From Flavobacteriaceae bacterium UBA3611 (GTDB lineage Bacteria; Bacteroidota; Bacteroidia; Flavobacteriales; Flavobacteriaceae), in contig DFLU01000002.1 of assembly GCA_002375495.1 (NCBI GenBank), positions 35,582 through 99,581 of the forward strand: a DNA stretch of 64,000 bases, read 5' to 3'. The notes beneath the pieces are model-generated. The model saw only the letters and a program-made list of their open reading frames with translations. It ran no database searches and was not told where the DNA came from. The position numbers were made by a program, and so were the translations under genes. Below, piece after piece: positions 27,245 to 36,691 of this stretch. How positions within the stretch are numbered: the first letter of the stretch is position 1; the number at the start of each line of letters is the position of its first letter.

Positions 27245-28230
27245 ATAAATATTGCATCTAAGGCACTATATTTGGCTGTGTCGATTTCATAAAACTCCTG
27301 CACCGTGCTCCTCCCGCCAAAACATTCCTTCCAATAGTGCAGGCCTTCGTTGATATTTTTTCCTTGGTTTTCGTTCGAAACCCCAAAATCGAAGTACTTT
27401 TTATCCGCATAGGTTTTTGTAATGAGTTGCTCGAACAAAAAGTCTAAACTTCCCAATTGTTGTTTATCTGCGTTGGCCGAAATATATTGTACATGGGCCA
27501 CATTCTTGGTAACAAACATGGTTGCACCAGCTACAATTTTTTCGTGGTGCAGCACATTAAATTGTGCTATATGCTTCGGAAATCTAGCTGCCAACAGTTC
27601 AATTTCTTCTACCGTATGGACAGGTTTCGCACCGTGCCGTTCCGCTAAATTCGGAATTAGTATTTCATTCCAAAACGAGCTAAAATTTGTTGTCTTCTCT
27701 ACACGCAACCCTTGCCTTTCTGCTTTTTTCACTCCTTCCATTCTGTTGCCTTGTATTTTTTGCTTGGCACTGTTCGCTATGCTAACAGATACATCAACAC
27801 GTGTTCGGGTTGCTTCGGTCAAGAATAAAAGATAGTCTATTTCGTCTGCAGGTTGCACATGGTAGATCTTTGGCAGTAATTTCAACTGTAGTTTTGAAAC
27901 GCCATCTTGGTTTAAATACCGAAGTATTTCTTTAAATACAACTACCGTGTCTGTTAATTTTGTTTTTGCCGAAAGTACCAGCCCTCCATACGATAAACCC
28001 TGGTGCGAAATAACTTGGTCCCCAATCCTATTAGCAGGCAATAGCGCTACCAACTTTTTTTCCTTAAAAACTAAGAGCGATGCATCTTCGAACCGATCTG
28101 CATGGTACTCCATAAAATTACGCTCAAACAAAAAGGTGGCATTTTTTGCTTGCCGCACAAATTGGTCCCACACATTTTGATGTGCTGGGCTGTATGTTTC
28201 GATACGGAAAGACGGACTAGGATGGTTCAA
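27241..28230 (-). CDS. FemAB-like/GNAT acyltransferase
   Basis: A 329-residue protein of the GNAT_acetyltr_6/FemAB-related type: an N-terminal GNAT half with FLFERNFMEYHADRFEDASL and a C-terminal half with IVAGATMFVTKNVAHVQYISAN and a DFGVSNENQGKNINEGL motif. Coupled by a 4-base overlap to the aminotransferase gene. I infer that it acylates the 3-amino sugar, taking the place of FdtC, which is not seen here. An aminoacyl donor, as in FemAB enzymes, is an alternative. Confidence 0.7.
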   Translation of the reverse strand: MNHPSPSFRIETYSPAHQNVWDQFVRQAKNATFLFERNFMEYHADRFEDASLLVFKEKKLVALLPANRIGDQVISHQGLSYGGLVLSAKTKLTDTVVVFKEILRYLNQDGVSKLQLKLLPKIYHVQPADEIDYLLFLTEATRTRVDVSVSIANSAKQKIQGNRMEGVKKAERQGLRVEKTTNFSSFWNEILIPNLAERHGAKPVHTVEEIELLAARFPKHIAQFNVLHHEKIVAGATMFVTKNVAHVQYISANADKQQLGSLDFLFEQLITKTYADKKYFDFGVSNENQGKNINEGLHYWKECFGGRSTVQEFYEIDTAKYSALDAIFI

Positions 28231-28316
28231 ATAAAACAGTTGTTGGTTACCGATTGTAAAACTAAAATTATTTTTACTTTTATCGTGACTTCTATAACGC
28301 TTAAATAGCTGCTAAA

Positions 28317-29612
28317 TTGAGTACGATCTCTCGCTTGCTTCCTGAAAATACCCTCGAAAACAAATTGCTTGCATTAGTATTTGCCTTTTTCTTTGGTTTT
28401 TTTATATGGCAACCCGCCCTACTCTCACCAGACACCTATAGTTATTTACGCGCCGACATTACAAGGTTTCCCGGGTATATTATCTATCTCCGCTCACTAC
28501 AATTTGTTTTTGGCGAAGGCTACGCAATCGCAGCCGTTGCGGGTCATTTGCTGATGGGAATTGCAGCAATGTCAGTATTTTTTAAAAAATGTAGCGAAGT
28601 TTTTAATTTAGGAAACCTATCAAAAATAGCTGTTCTCTTCGTACTGCTTTTTCCTTATTTTAAACCTATAAACGTTGCGCTAAATATTACCTCAGAAGGA
28701 CTCGCTTATCCACTGTATTTATTGCTACTAACATTTACCCTCGAGTTTCTGTTTCAGAATAAAATGAGTAGAATATGGCATATCGCATTGGTCTATCTGT
28801 TGTTGGTGCTCACTAGAGGACAATTCATCATTGTAGCACCCATTATCGGATTTCTTTTTCTATTAAAACTGAAACGGAACATATTCAATTTAAAAGCACT
28901 TCTTACCTTCTTGCTATTGCTGCTACTCCCTATCATTTCAGGACTGGCAGACAGAGCCTATCGTTCTGTTTTTTACGGATTTGCTGAAACAACCCCTTAC
29001 AGCTATGTGAACGCTGTTGCGTTGCCTCTCTTTGTTTCAGACCAAGATGATTTCAAGCTTTTTGAAGACCAAAACCATCAAGTCATTTATCAAAATTCAT
29101 ATAATAGATTAGATAGCCTGCAGTTGCTCAGCAGTGAAGTGCAGGGTAGTTATCACGAGAAATACATGCGATTCCATTATAACTTTCCGCAGATTTGCAA
29201 CCAAAACATTCATGAATTCGGACTTAATTATTACGCAGACATTGGGGTTGTACCTCCAAAAAATGCGTTTGCTATCGAAGCTGCGTGCAAAGCGATGTTT
29301 CCGAAGTTAATTGCCGAACATTTTCAAGAATGGCTTGCGTTGTATTATACAAGTATTGTACACGGTTTCAAATCGGTTTTTATACTGGTTTTTATCATCG
29401 TATTGGTGTTTTTAAGCTTATTTAGAGCGTGTAAACATTTCCAGAAAAAGAACGCATTCATACTATTGGGATGTCTTTTCATACTATCTAATGCCATGAT
29501 TGTGGCCATGGCCTCGCATAGCATCTTACGCTATTTATTTTACAATTATGTGGTAGGGTTGCTCATAATAATCCTACTTTTGAAAAAATTTATTCCGAGA
29601 TATGAACCCTGA
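28317..29612 (+). CDS. Polytopic membrane protein, possible GT-C glycosyltransferase or polymerase
   Basis: A 431-residue integral membrane protein with about ten segments. Near the N-terminus, LSPDTYSYLRADITRFPGY has an Asp in the first extracytoplasmic loop, the place of the catalytic Asp of GT-C enzymes. No family was identified with confidence. The start is a TTG at 28317 because no upstream ATG keeps the N-terminal segments; it should be treated as provisional. It overlaps the following glycosyltransferase gene by 11 bases, consistent with joint action on a lipid-linked sugar. Confidence 0.6.
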   Translation: MSTISRLLPENTLENKLLALVFAFFFGFFIWQPALLSPDTYSYLRADITRFPGYIIYLRSLQFVFGEGYAIAAVAGHLLMGIAAMSVFFKKCSEVFNLGNLSKIAVLFVLLFPYFKPINVALNITSEGLAYPLYLLLLTFTLEFLFQNKMSRIWHIALVYLLLVLTRGQFIIVAPIIGFLFLLKLKRNIFNLKALLTFLLLLLLPIISGLADRAYRSVFYGFAETTPYSYVNAVALPLFVSDQDDFKLFEDQNHQVIYQNSYNRLDSLQLLSSEVQGSYHEKYMRFHYNFPQICNQNIHEFGLNYYADIGVVPPKNAFAIEAACKAMFPKLIAEHFQEWLALYYTSIVHGFKSVFILVFIIVLVFLSLFRACKHFQKKNAFILLGCLFILSNAMIVAMASHSILRYLFYNYVVGLLIIILLLKKFIPRYEP

Positions 29613-30747
29613 ACTCTCTGTAGTAATGCCCTGTTTAAATGAAGCTGAGACCTTGGCTATCTGTATCAAGAAGGCCCAAGGGTTTTTTGAGCGTGAACAG
29701 GTAAACGGTGAAGTAGTGATAGCAGATAATGGCAGTACCGATGGTTCGCAAGAAATTGCAAGAAATCTGAATGCCCGCGTGGTTGATGTAGCTGAAAAAG
29801 GCTATGGAAATGCGCTTATCGGCGGAATCACAGCTGCTAATGGCACCTACGTAATGATGGGTGACGCAGACGACAGCTACGATTTTAGTAATATGATGCC
29901 CTATCTTCTTAAACTAAGGGAAGGCTACGACCTTGTGATGGGAAACCGATTTAAAGGCGGTATCGAAAAAGGCGCCATGCCGTTTTTGCATAAATATCTT
30001 GGAAATCCGGTACTGTCGTTTATCGGGAGGCTATTTTTCAATTCAAAAATCGGTGATTTCCATTGTGGGCTGCGTGGTTTTAGCAAAGAAGCTTTTACGC
30101 GTATGGAGTTAAAAACTACCGGTATGGAATTTGCCAGCGAAATGATCGTGAAGGCGAGTTTAAAAGATATGAAAATCGCCGAAGTACCCACAACACTCTC
30201 GCCAGATGGTAGGTCCAGACCTCCCCATCTCAATACGTGGCGAGACGGTTGGCGCCATTTGCGTTTTTTGGTATTGTACAGCCCAAAGTGGCTTTTTTAT
30301 TATCCAGGGCTTATTTTATTTTTTCTAGGGCTCATTGCCTCGGCAATTTTAGTCTACAATCCCGTAACCATAGGCAGCGTAACTTTTGATGTGCATACGC
30401 TGTTATTTACTGCGGTGAGCCTATTGATTGGTTTTCAGTTTATTGTTTTTTACGGACTTACAAAAGTGTTTACGGTAGAAAATGGATTGCTCCCAAAATC
30501 GAAAAATTACGATCGGCAATTTCAGTTTATCAACTTAGAAAAAGGCCTGATTGTAGGAGCTGTTCTAATTATTGTTGGCGTGGTATTGAGCATTTTAGCG
30601 TATAATTATTGGCACGACCTCAATTTTGGGGATATTACCAATTCTAACACCTTGCGTATTGTGATTCCCGCCGTTACTACCATGTTATTAGGCGTACAGG
30701 TGATTTTGTTTAGCTTGTTTTTTAGTATTCTCGGCCTAAAGCGCTAA
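29602..30747 (+). CDS. Membrane-anchored family 2 glycosyltransferase (polyprenyl-phosphate type)
   Basis: A 381-residue protein. The catalytic domain (1-225) has LSVVMPCLNEAETL, VVIADNGSTDGS, MMGDADDSYDF and the HCGLRGFSKEAF motif typical of dolichyl/polyprenyl-phosphate glycosyltransferases. Four membrane segments follow (about 230-380). Such enzymes load a sugar onto undecaprenyl phosphate for use by a GT-C transferase; the overlapping upstream membrane gene could be that partner. Convergent with the first sulfatase-fold gene, overlapping by 12 bases. Confidence 0.85.
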   Translation: MNPELSVVMPCLNEAETLAICIKKAQGFFEREQVNGEVVIADNGSTDGSQEIARNLNARVVDVAEKGYGNALIGGITAANGTYVMMGDADDSYDFSNMMPYLLKLREGYDLVMGNRFKGGIEKGAMPFLHKYLGNPVLSFIGRLFFNSKIGDFHCGLRGFSKEAFTRMELKTTGMEFASEMIVKASLKDMKIAEVPTTLSPDGRSRPPHLNTWRDGWRHLRFLVLYSPKWLFYYPGLILFFLGLIASAILVYNPVTIGSVTFDVHTLLFTAVSLLIGFQFIVFYGLTKVFTVENGLLPKSKNYDRQFQFINLEKGLIVGAVLIIVGVVLSILAYNYWHDLNFGDITNSNTLRIVIPAVTTMLLGVQVILFSLFFSILGLKR

Positions 30748-32211
30748 GCTATCTAAAGGTTTAAAGGTGACATTACCCTGATTGTCTATGGTTTGGTAGA
30801 TTCCATCTTTAGCGCCTTCTTTTATGATGAGATAGCTTCCGTTTTCTTGAAGATGGTCTAGATACATTTCATTTTCTGAAAGATACGAGAAAAGCACCCG
30901 AAATAGATTCACAGAAGATTTCAACTCAGTATCGTAGGTAGGTGCATTGTTTTCGGGCCATGCAATCGCCAAATTTGCACCAAAGATGCTGTACTGAAAA
31001 TCTCGATTTAGGTTTTTAGTCCGTTTCTCACCGGTATGGTCCATTCCAACAAATCCGCCATGATCAGACATCAGTACAATCAGTGCCTTGGGGTCAGATT
31101 CCAAAATGGTGCTGAGCATACTTTCTAGCAGGTGATTTGTTTCTTGCAAACGCTCGAGATATAATTCACGTTCCGTTTCCTTATTTTTAGAACTGTGGTC
31201 TACACTCGTAACGTGCCATGGATTTAGCAATTGCACGAAGAAAAATTTTGGTTGTGCAATTTTTTCATTTACAAACTTCTTGAAATCGGGTTCCACATTT
31301 TTTATACGTCGCGCTCCGTTACGAATGTATTTCATATCGCCATACGGAAAGTTAGTAGCATCATAGCCCATAGCAGGTCTATTTGCGATTAAGTACGGGG
31401 TCTCTGTGAGAAAATAGGTTTTGTAACCATTGTTTTTGAAAGCATCTAAGACAGGGTTTTCAGAAATGATCATATTTCTACCGTTATAGATTTCATTATA
31501 GCCAATAGAGCGATTGTAATAGTGATGCTTCATGTTGAAAAGCGTCACGTTCGATTCTACTGTAGTGGAATAATTACTTCGATAATTTGGATAAAAAGTA
31601 AAGTTTTGATCTTCTAGAAATTGTTCGAAATTACTATTATCGAAGTTATAATGTGGTTTTTTTAATTCAGCAAAATTCGCGTAGCCATCTGCCTGTATCA
31701 AGTACACATTTGGCTGTTTCTGAAAGGAAACCGAAGCTATGCCATCGGGTTGTTTCCGCCATGCTTCATCTATAGAAAGAAAGGAAACCATGGTTATTAC
31801 CAAACTAACCAGGCCAATTGCGGCCAACAGGAATTCAAAAAATATAATTTTCAGCAAATGTTTGTGTATCAACAATGAAAGCAACGCGGCAACCACTGCC
31901 GCTATCAGGATTTTATCCTTTTCAATACCAATATAAAAGCACACTTTTAACAGGTACAGCAAGGTGAATATGTTTAAAAAAGGGAGTAAATATTTTTCAT
32001 ATTTCTGAAGAGGTAACAAACCGAAAATATATCGAGCTACAAAAAAAACGGCAATCGGAACCAGGAAAAACGTAACGATAAAAAAGCCGAGGTGTTCCCA
32101 CGAATTAACGCTCGGAAAATTTTTACTGTAAAAGAAAAAAACTGGATATAATCCAGGTGCAATGGCAGCGAGCAGCAAGATTTTATTAGATTGTTTCCGT
32201 TTTTCTGCCAT
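30736..32211 (-). CDS. Membrane-anchored sulfatase-fold protein, array copy 1 of 4
   Basis: A 491-residue protein with five predicted membrane segments (about 10-145) and a periplasmic alkaline-phosphatase-superfamily domain. Metal and catalytic sites visible: IQADGYANF (Asp175), STTVESNVTLFNMKHH (likely Thr217 nucleophile), NPWHVTS and LMSDHGGFVG. The C-terminal tail YLIIKEGAKDGIYQTIDNQG is shared with the other three copies and is outside the usual domain. The family hydrolyses or transfers phosphate/sulfate esters; the reaction is unknown. The tail suggests a dedicated partner or substrate site. Last gene of the array in transcription order. Confidence 0.75.
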   Translation of the reverse strand: MAEKRKQSNKILLLAAIAPGLYPVFFFYSKNFPSVNSWEHLGFFIVTFFLVPIAVFFVARYIFGLLPLQKYEKYLLPFLNIFTLLYLLKVCFYIGIEKDKILIAAVVAALLSLLIHKHLLKIIFFEFLLAAIGLVSLVITMVSFLSIDEAWRKQPDGIASVSFQKQPNVYLIQADGYANFAELKKPHYNFDNSNFEQFLEDQNFTFYPNYRSNYSTTVESNVTLFNMKHHYYNRSIGYNEIYNGRNMIISENPVLDAFKNNGYKTYFLTETPYLIANRPAMGYDATNFPYGDMKYIRNGARRIKNVEPDFKKFVNEKIAQPKFFFVQLLNPWHVTSVDHSSKNKETERELYLERLQETNHLLESMLSTILESDPKALIVLMSDHGGFVGMDHTGEKRTKNLNRDFQYSIFGANLAIAWPENNAPTYDTELKSSVNLFRVLFSYLSENEMYLDHLQENGSYLIIKEGAKDGIYQTIDNQGNVTFKPLDSLAL

Positions 32212-32216
32212 TATCT

Positions 32217-33689
32217 TTATAGTTTTTCAAAAACAATAGTTCCATCGTCATCAATGCATTTGTACACCCCTTTGGCAGCTCCTTTTTGAATGGTTACAAA
32301 ACTAGCATCCTCTTCGAGATGCTCTAAATAAGCAGGGTTATTTGCTAAGTGTGAAAAAAGTACCCGAAAAAAATTGACATTTGTTTTAAGTTGGTCTGTG
32401 TAGAAGTTTTTCGTACCCTCGGGCCAACGTATGGCCATCTGTGTTGAAAAGCCAGAATAGAGCAAATCGCGATTGGTGGTTTTGGTATGGATTTGTTCCA
32501 TAAACTCAAAGCCAACATAGCCCCCATGGTCTGAGAGAATTGCAATAATGGCGCTGGGGTCGTTTGCCACAATGGTATTTATAAGGGCTTCTAACTTGGT
32601 ATTGGTGGCTTCAAGACGTTCTAGATATTGTTTGCGCTCTTCTTCAATCCCTTCAGTGTCTTTTTCAAAAAATTCGACGTGTCCCGGACTGAAAACCTGA
32701 AGAAAAAAATATTTTGGTTGGTCAATCTCTTCGGCCATGAATGTTTGCAATGGCTCAAAGATGTCTTTCTGTTTATAGTAGCCTTTGCCAACAAAAGACA
32801 CATCTTCTTCTAAGGTAAAGTTGCACTCGTCGTATCCCATTTCAGCAAAACTGGTCAAGAAAAATGGCCATTCTGGCAAAAAATATGTTTTATAGCCATT
32901 GTTTTTAAAAATGTCGAGTACCGGGTTTTTAGTAACTACAATTTCTCGCCCATTTAGCACCTCGCTCAGGTTGAATCCGTGATTATTGTAATGGTGCCTC
33001 ATGGTAAAAAGTGATGCGTTTGAAGGCAGTGTGGCTGTATAATTACTTCGGAAATCGTCGTAGAGTGTAAAACGGTTCTTCTCTAGAAATTGCTTGAAAT
33101 CGTTGTTTTTATATTGGTACGCCCCTTTTTCAATTTCTGAAAAATTGAGATATCCGTCAGGCTGAATGTAATACACATTCGGTTTGGTTACAAATTTCGC
33201 CTGGGTAATCGCATCGGGCTGTTTCATCCAATCTGAATCGTAGGTAAGCTGTTTATAAACTATCGGAACCAAAGAAAACAGCCCGATGAACGCTAAAATA
33301 TATTGTAGCGCCATAATTTTCCGTAGAAATTTATAGAGCAAGTAGGCAGCAGCTATACCAAGTAATACGATTAAAAAAGAATACAACGGTTTGGCTTCTG
33401 CCAATAAACAAATCTGAATAAACATCAGAAAAAAACTGACACTAAAAAACGTGTACAAACGCTCTCGCCAAACAGCTTTATTGGTTTTTCGGGTCACAAA
33501 TTGAACGAATACAAATATAGCCGCAGGCAGTGCCAAAAACAGTCCTACAAAAAAGAGCAGTTGTTTTATAGAGCTAACCAGTGTAAAATTACTGGTGTAA
33601 TAAAAAAACAGTGGATACAGCCCCGTTGCAATCCCCAAAGCTATTGGGAACATATATTGTCTAGCGTTTGATATAACTTGATTACGCAT
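32217..33689 (-). CDS. Membrane-anchored sulfatase-fold protein, array copy 2 of 4
   Basis: A 490-residue paralogue of the preceding gene with the same layout: hydrophobic N-terminal third, then IQPDGYLNF, ATLPSNASLFTMRHH, FSPGHVEFF and ILSDHGGYVG. ATLPSNASLFT is very close to the STLPSHASLLTG nucleophile motif of classical sulfatase-like hydrolases, which supports the Thr as nucleophile. Ends with the shared tail FVTIQKGAAKGVYKCIDDDG. Five bases separate it from copy 1 and none from copy 3, so the array is probably one transcript. Confidence 0.76.
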   Translation of the reverse strand: MRNQVISNARQYMFPIALGIATGLYPLFFYYTSNFTLVSSIKQLLFFVGLFLALPAAIFVFVQFVTRKTNKAVWRERLYTFFSVSFFLMFIQICLLAEAKPLYSFLIVLLGIAAAYLLYKFLRKIMALQYILAFIGLFSLVPIVYKQLTYDSDWMKQPDAITQAKFVTKPNVYYIQPDGYLNFSEIEKGAYQYKNNDFKQFLEKNRFTLYDDFRSNYTATLPSNASLFTMRHHYNNHGFNLSEVLNGREIVVTKNPVLDIFKNNGYKTYFLPEWPFFLTSFAEMGYDECNFTLEEDVSFVGKGYYKQKDIFEPLQTFMAEEIDQPKYFFLQVFSPGHVEFFEKDTEGIEEERKQYLERLEATNTKLEALINTIVANDPSAIIAILSDHGGYVGFEFMEQIHTKTTNRDLLYSGFSTQMAIRWPEGTKNFYTDQLKTNVNFFRVLFSHLANNPAYLEHLEEDASFVTIQKGAAKGVYKCIDDDGTIVFEKL

Positions 33690-35180
33690 CTACTCTTCAG
33701 GAATTTTATCGAAGACTACTTTATAATCTTCTGAGATGCATTTATAATAGCTAGCACCTAAAAAACTATCATACAAGGGTATATAGCTTGTATTCGGTTC
33801 AGATGTGGCAAGAAACGAGCGATTTTCACTCAACACGGCAAAGATATTTCTGAAAAGGTTTACGTTGGTCTTGATAGAAACGTCGGTATTAACTCCTTCG
33901 GGCCAACGAATAGCCAAAAGACTGTTATACGCAGAGATGGTTTCTTCTGCAGTTAGTTTTCGTGTCTCTACTTCTTGCACGTACTTTAAACCCACATAAC
34001 CACCATGGTCTGCCACTAAAACAATCATAGGATTATCATCATATTTGTAAATAATGTCTATGAGTTCGGTAAGCCAGATATTCGCAAGCTCCAGTCGCTC
34101 CAGATACTTTTCACGTTCACCAGCAATTCCAAGCGTATACCCTTTTTCATGTGTTACGTGGCTAGGAAGGGTTTTTTCGATAAAAAAGAAATTAGGCCGT
34201 GCTTCTAACTGACCCATAACGTGATTAAAGTCGGTTACGATATCTGTATCGGGCACCCCACCTGAGTCGTATAACTTCACTTTACCTTGATCTACATTAC
34301 AATAATCGAAAGCAGTCTGTTTTCGATTCACCAAAAAATACGAATTATCGGTTATAAAGTGTGTTTTATAGCCATTACGTTCAAGAATCTGCAACGTATT
34401 GTTATGTTCGCCCACAACTACTTCTTGAGATCCATACGTCTTGAGATTTCCAGGGTAGGTGTTTTGATAATAGTGATGTTTCATCGCAAACATAGATGAA
34501 TTGGAAGTAAGCGTAGAATAATAATTACTTCTGAAATCAGGATAGTTTACAAACCCTTTGGTTGCGAGCATGTTTTCAAAAGCGCTATTGTCAAAATTAT
34601 ACGGAGGTTTGTCCAAATAACTGAAATTTGCGTATCCGTCTGGCTGAATGACATAAATATTGGGTGTTTTCTTTAAGGTTGTCTCCTGAAGCGAAGTTTC
34701 AATCTGGGTCCACGAGGCGTCATACGTAACCATAAACCACAACCTGGGCACCAAGGTCACAAAACTCAAGGCTGCCAATAAAAACTGTATGATAATTATT
34801 TTATTGAGCTGGCGATATACCACAAAACTCAGCAATCCGCCCAACAATAGCACAACCGCAATGGTTTTCTTGTTGCCTAAAAAAACAAGCAACGCAATAA
34901 GACCACTAAACACTACAAGATTTACCGCGGTGAGTCTATATTTTTCAAAAGATTGCAACCACGAAATTTTAAATATAGGTTTCGAAATAGCGATTAACAA
35001 AAGTGGCAACCCAAATGAAATTGCCAACAGGAATCCCAACTGCAACCAAGAATCGGCCAAATCGAAATTGCTATTATAATAATGCAAGAAAGGATAGAGC
35101 CCAGCTGCGATAGCTACTTTTACAGGATATGTGCGCTTGGCTTCTTGCATTGGTTTTTTGGTTAAGTTAATGTTTTTCAA
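33690..35180 (-). CDS. Membrane-anchored sulfatase-fold protein, array copy 3 of 4
   Basis: A 496-residue paralogue and the most diverged of the four. It keeps IQPDGYANFSYLDKPPYNF, STLTSNSSMFAMKHH, TLPSHVTHEKG and LVADHGGYVG, but its C-terminal tail is altered (YIPLYDSFLGASYYKCISED), lacking the GA-(K/P)-GIYK form. Membrane segments occupy about residues 15-150. The start ATG at 35180 lies inside the end of copy 4 (14-base overlap). A different substrate from the other copies is possible but unproven. Confidence 0.75.
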   Translation of the reverse strand: MKNINLTKKPMQEAKRTYPVKVAIAAGLYPFLHYYNSNFDLADSWLQLGFLLAISFGLPLLLIAISKPIFKISWLQSFEKYRLTAVNLVVFSGLIALLVFLGNKKTIAVVLLLGGLLSFVVYRQLNKIIIIQFLLAALSFVTLVPRLWFMVTYDASWTQIETSLQETTLKKTPNIYVIQPDGYANFSYLDKPPYNFDNSAFENMLATKGFVNYPDFRSNYYSTLTSNSSMFAMKHHYYQNTYPGNLKTYGSQEVVVGEHNNTLQILERNGYKTHFITDNSYFLVNRKQTAFDYCNVDQGKVKLYDSGGVPDTDIVTDFNHVMGQLEARPNFFFIEKTLPSHVTHEKGYTLGIAGEREKYLERLELANIWLTELIDIIYKYDDNPMIVLVADHGGYVGLKYVQEVETRKLTAEETISAYNSLLAIRWPEGVNTDVSIKTNVNLFRNIFAVLSENRSFLATSEPNTSYIPLYDSFLGASYYKCISEDYKVVFDKIPEE

Positions 35181-36636
35181 AAACTACGTTACCTTCGCCA
35201 TCAATTACTTTGTAAATTCCTTGTGGAGCACCATTTTTTATAATGGTGTAGCTTCCATCATCCTGCAAATGGTTTAAGTATTTGTTGTCTTCTGCTAAGT
35301 AAGAAAATAAAATACGAAAGGTATTGATACCGCTTTTAAAATGCTTGTCTATTTCTGGCGCTTCCCCGTTGGGCCATTTAATTGATAGTTGGGTGCTAAA
35401 TGCCGAATAGAGAAGCTCCCGATCTAAAGTTTTATCGCGAATTTCTAACATGTGTTCGTACCCTACATAACCTCCATGGTCTGCCATGATCAGAATCAAG
35501 CCGTTGGGATCACTTTCCTGAATCATGCTAATGATCTTTTTTAAACGCTCATTACTCAACCGCAAATTCTCTTTGTACAATTCGAACTCTTTCTGAGCGC
35601 CGAGTGTTTGAGTTTCTGAACTGCTTACATGGCCAGGTTTGAAAATTTCAATAAAAAAGAATTTCGACCTATCGGGGTCCTCTTGTAAAAATTTCTCCAA
35701 CGGAACCGTAATGTCTTCTTCTTTGCTGAAACCGTCGGTGATCATATCTATATCGTTATAATCGAAGTTACAGGCATCATAGCCCATCTTAGGGAAATTT
35801 GTGAGCAAATACGACGCTTCTGCTATAAAATGGGTTTTGTACCCATTCTTTTTGAAACTATTGAGTACTGCGTTATCTGAAATGATCACCTTTCTAGCAT
35901 TGGCAATTTCGCTAAAATTAAAACCATTATTATAATAATGGTGCTTCATGGTGAAAGTAGCCGAATTTGAAACGAGTGTAGAGCTATAATTACTGCGTAC
36001 GTCAGAATAGATTGTAAAGCCGTTTTCGCTAAGGAAATCCCAATAGGCAGAGTTATCTATTTGGTATGCTCCTTTGCCCATTTGGTCAATATTTACATAT
36101 CCATCGGGCTGGATGTAGTACACATTAGGGCGTTTTTTAAAAACTACTTCTTCAATATCGTCTGGTTGCAACATCCATTCGTTAGAATAGGTCCACTGAT
36201 TTTTAATCGTAGGAAACAGCCAAAACAACCCTACCAGTGCTAACAAAAGTTCTATAGCGATTATTTTTCTAAAATACTTCCGAAGAAAAAAAGCAATCAA
36301 CCCAGCAACTAAAACAGCTCCCACAGTGAGCCATAGCTGTAATTTTGCATACAGGCAGATTTGAATAAAGCACAAAAAAGCAACACTATTTAAAAAAGGA
36401 AAAAGCTTCGGTTTTAGTTGTTCTACCCAAGCTATACGCGACAGGTATTGAATGGTTATAAACCCAAACGTAGGAACTACTAAAAACAATCCTAAAAAAA
36501 AGGTGAAGTGTTTCCACGAATTGATGAGGGAAAAGTTATTGGTGTAGAAAAAAATCATGGGATACAAGCCCGCAGCCAATCCTGCGACGCCAGCAAAAAT
36601 GTAATTCTTTTTCTTTCTGTTCGTGCTTGTTGCCAT
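35167..36636 (-). CDS. Membrane-anchored sulfatase-fold protein, array copy 4 of 4
   Basis: A 489-residue paralogue, first in transcription order. Motifs: IQPDGYVNI, STLVSNSATFTMKHH, FKPGHVSSS, IMADHGGYVG and the tail YTIIKNGAPQGIYKVIDGEG. It resembles copy 2 most closely by eye (KGAYQ, NNGFNFSE versus NHGFNLSE, GYDACNF versus GYDECNF). The upstream gene is the NoeA-like methyltransferase 55 bases away on the same strand, so transcription may start further upstream. Confidence 0.76.
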   Translation of the reverse strand: MATSTNRKKKNYIFAGVAGLAAGLYPMIFFYTNNFSLINSWKHFTFFLGLFLVVPTFGFITIQYLSRIAWVEQLKPKLFPFLNSVAFLCFIQICLYAKLQLWLTVGAVLVAGLIAFFLRKYFRKIIAIELLLALVGLFWLFPTIKNQWTYSNEWMLQPDDIEEVVFKKRPNVYYIQPDGYVNIDQMGKGAYQIDNSAYWDFLSENGFTIYSDVRSNYSSTLVSNSATFTMKHHYYNNGFNFSEIANARKVIISDNAVLNSFKKNGYKTHFIAEASYLLTNFPKMGYDACNFDYNDIDMITDGFSKEEDITVPLEKFLQEDPDRSKFFFIEIFKPGHVSSSETQTLGAQKEFELYKENLRLSNERLKKIISMIQESDPNGLILIMADHGGYVGYEHMLEIRDKTLDRELLYSAFSTQLSIKWPNGEAPEIDKHFKSGINTFRILFSYLAEDNKYLNHLQDDGSYTIIKNGAPQGIYKVIDGEGNVVFEKH

Positions 36637-36691
36637 TCCGTTAAAATGTCATGATTTCAGGCTCAAAACTCCCCTACTATCTTAGCAAAAG

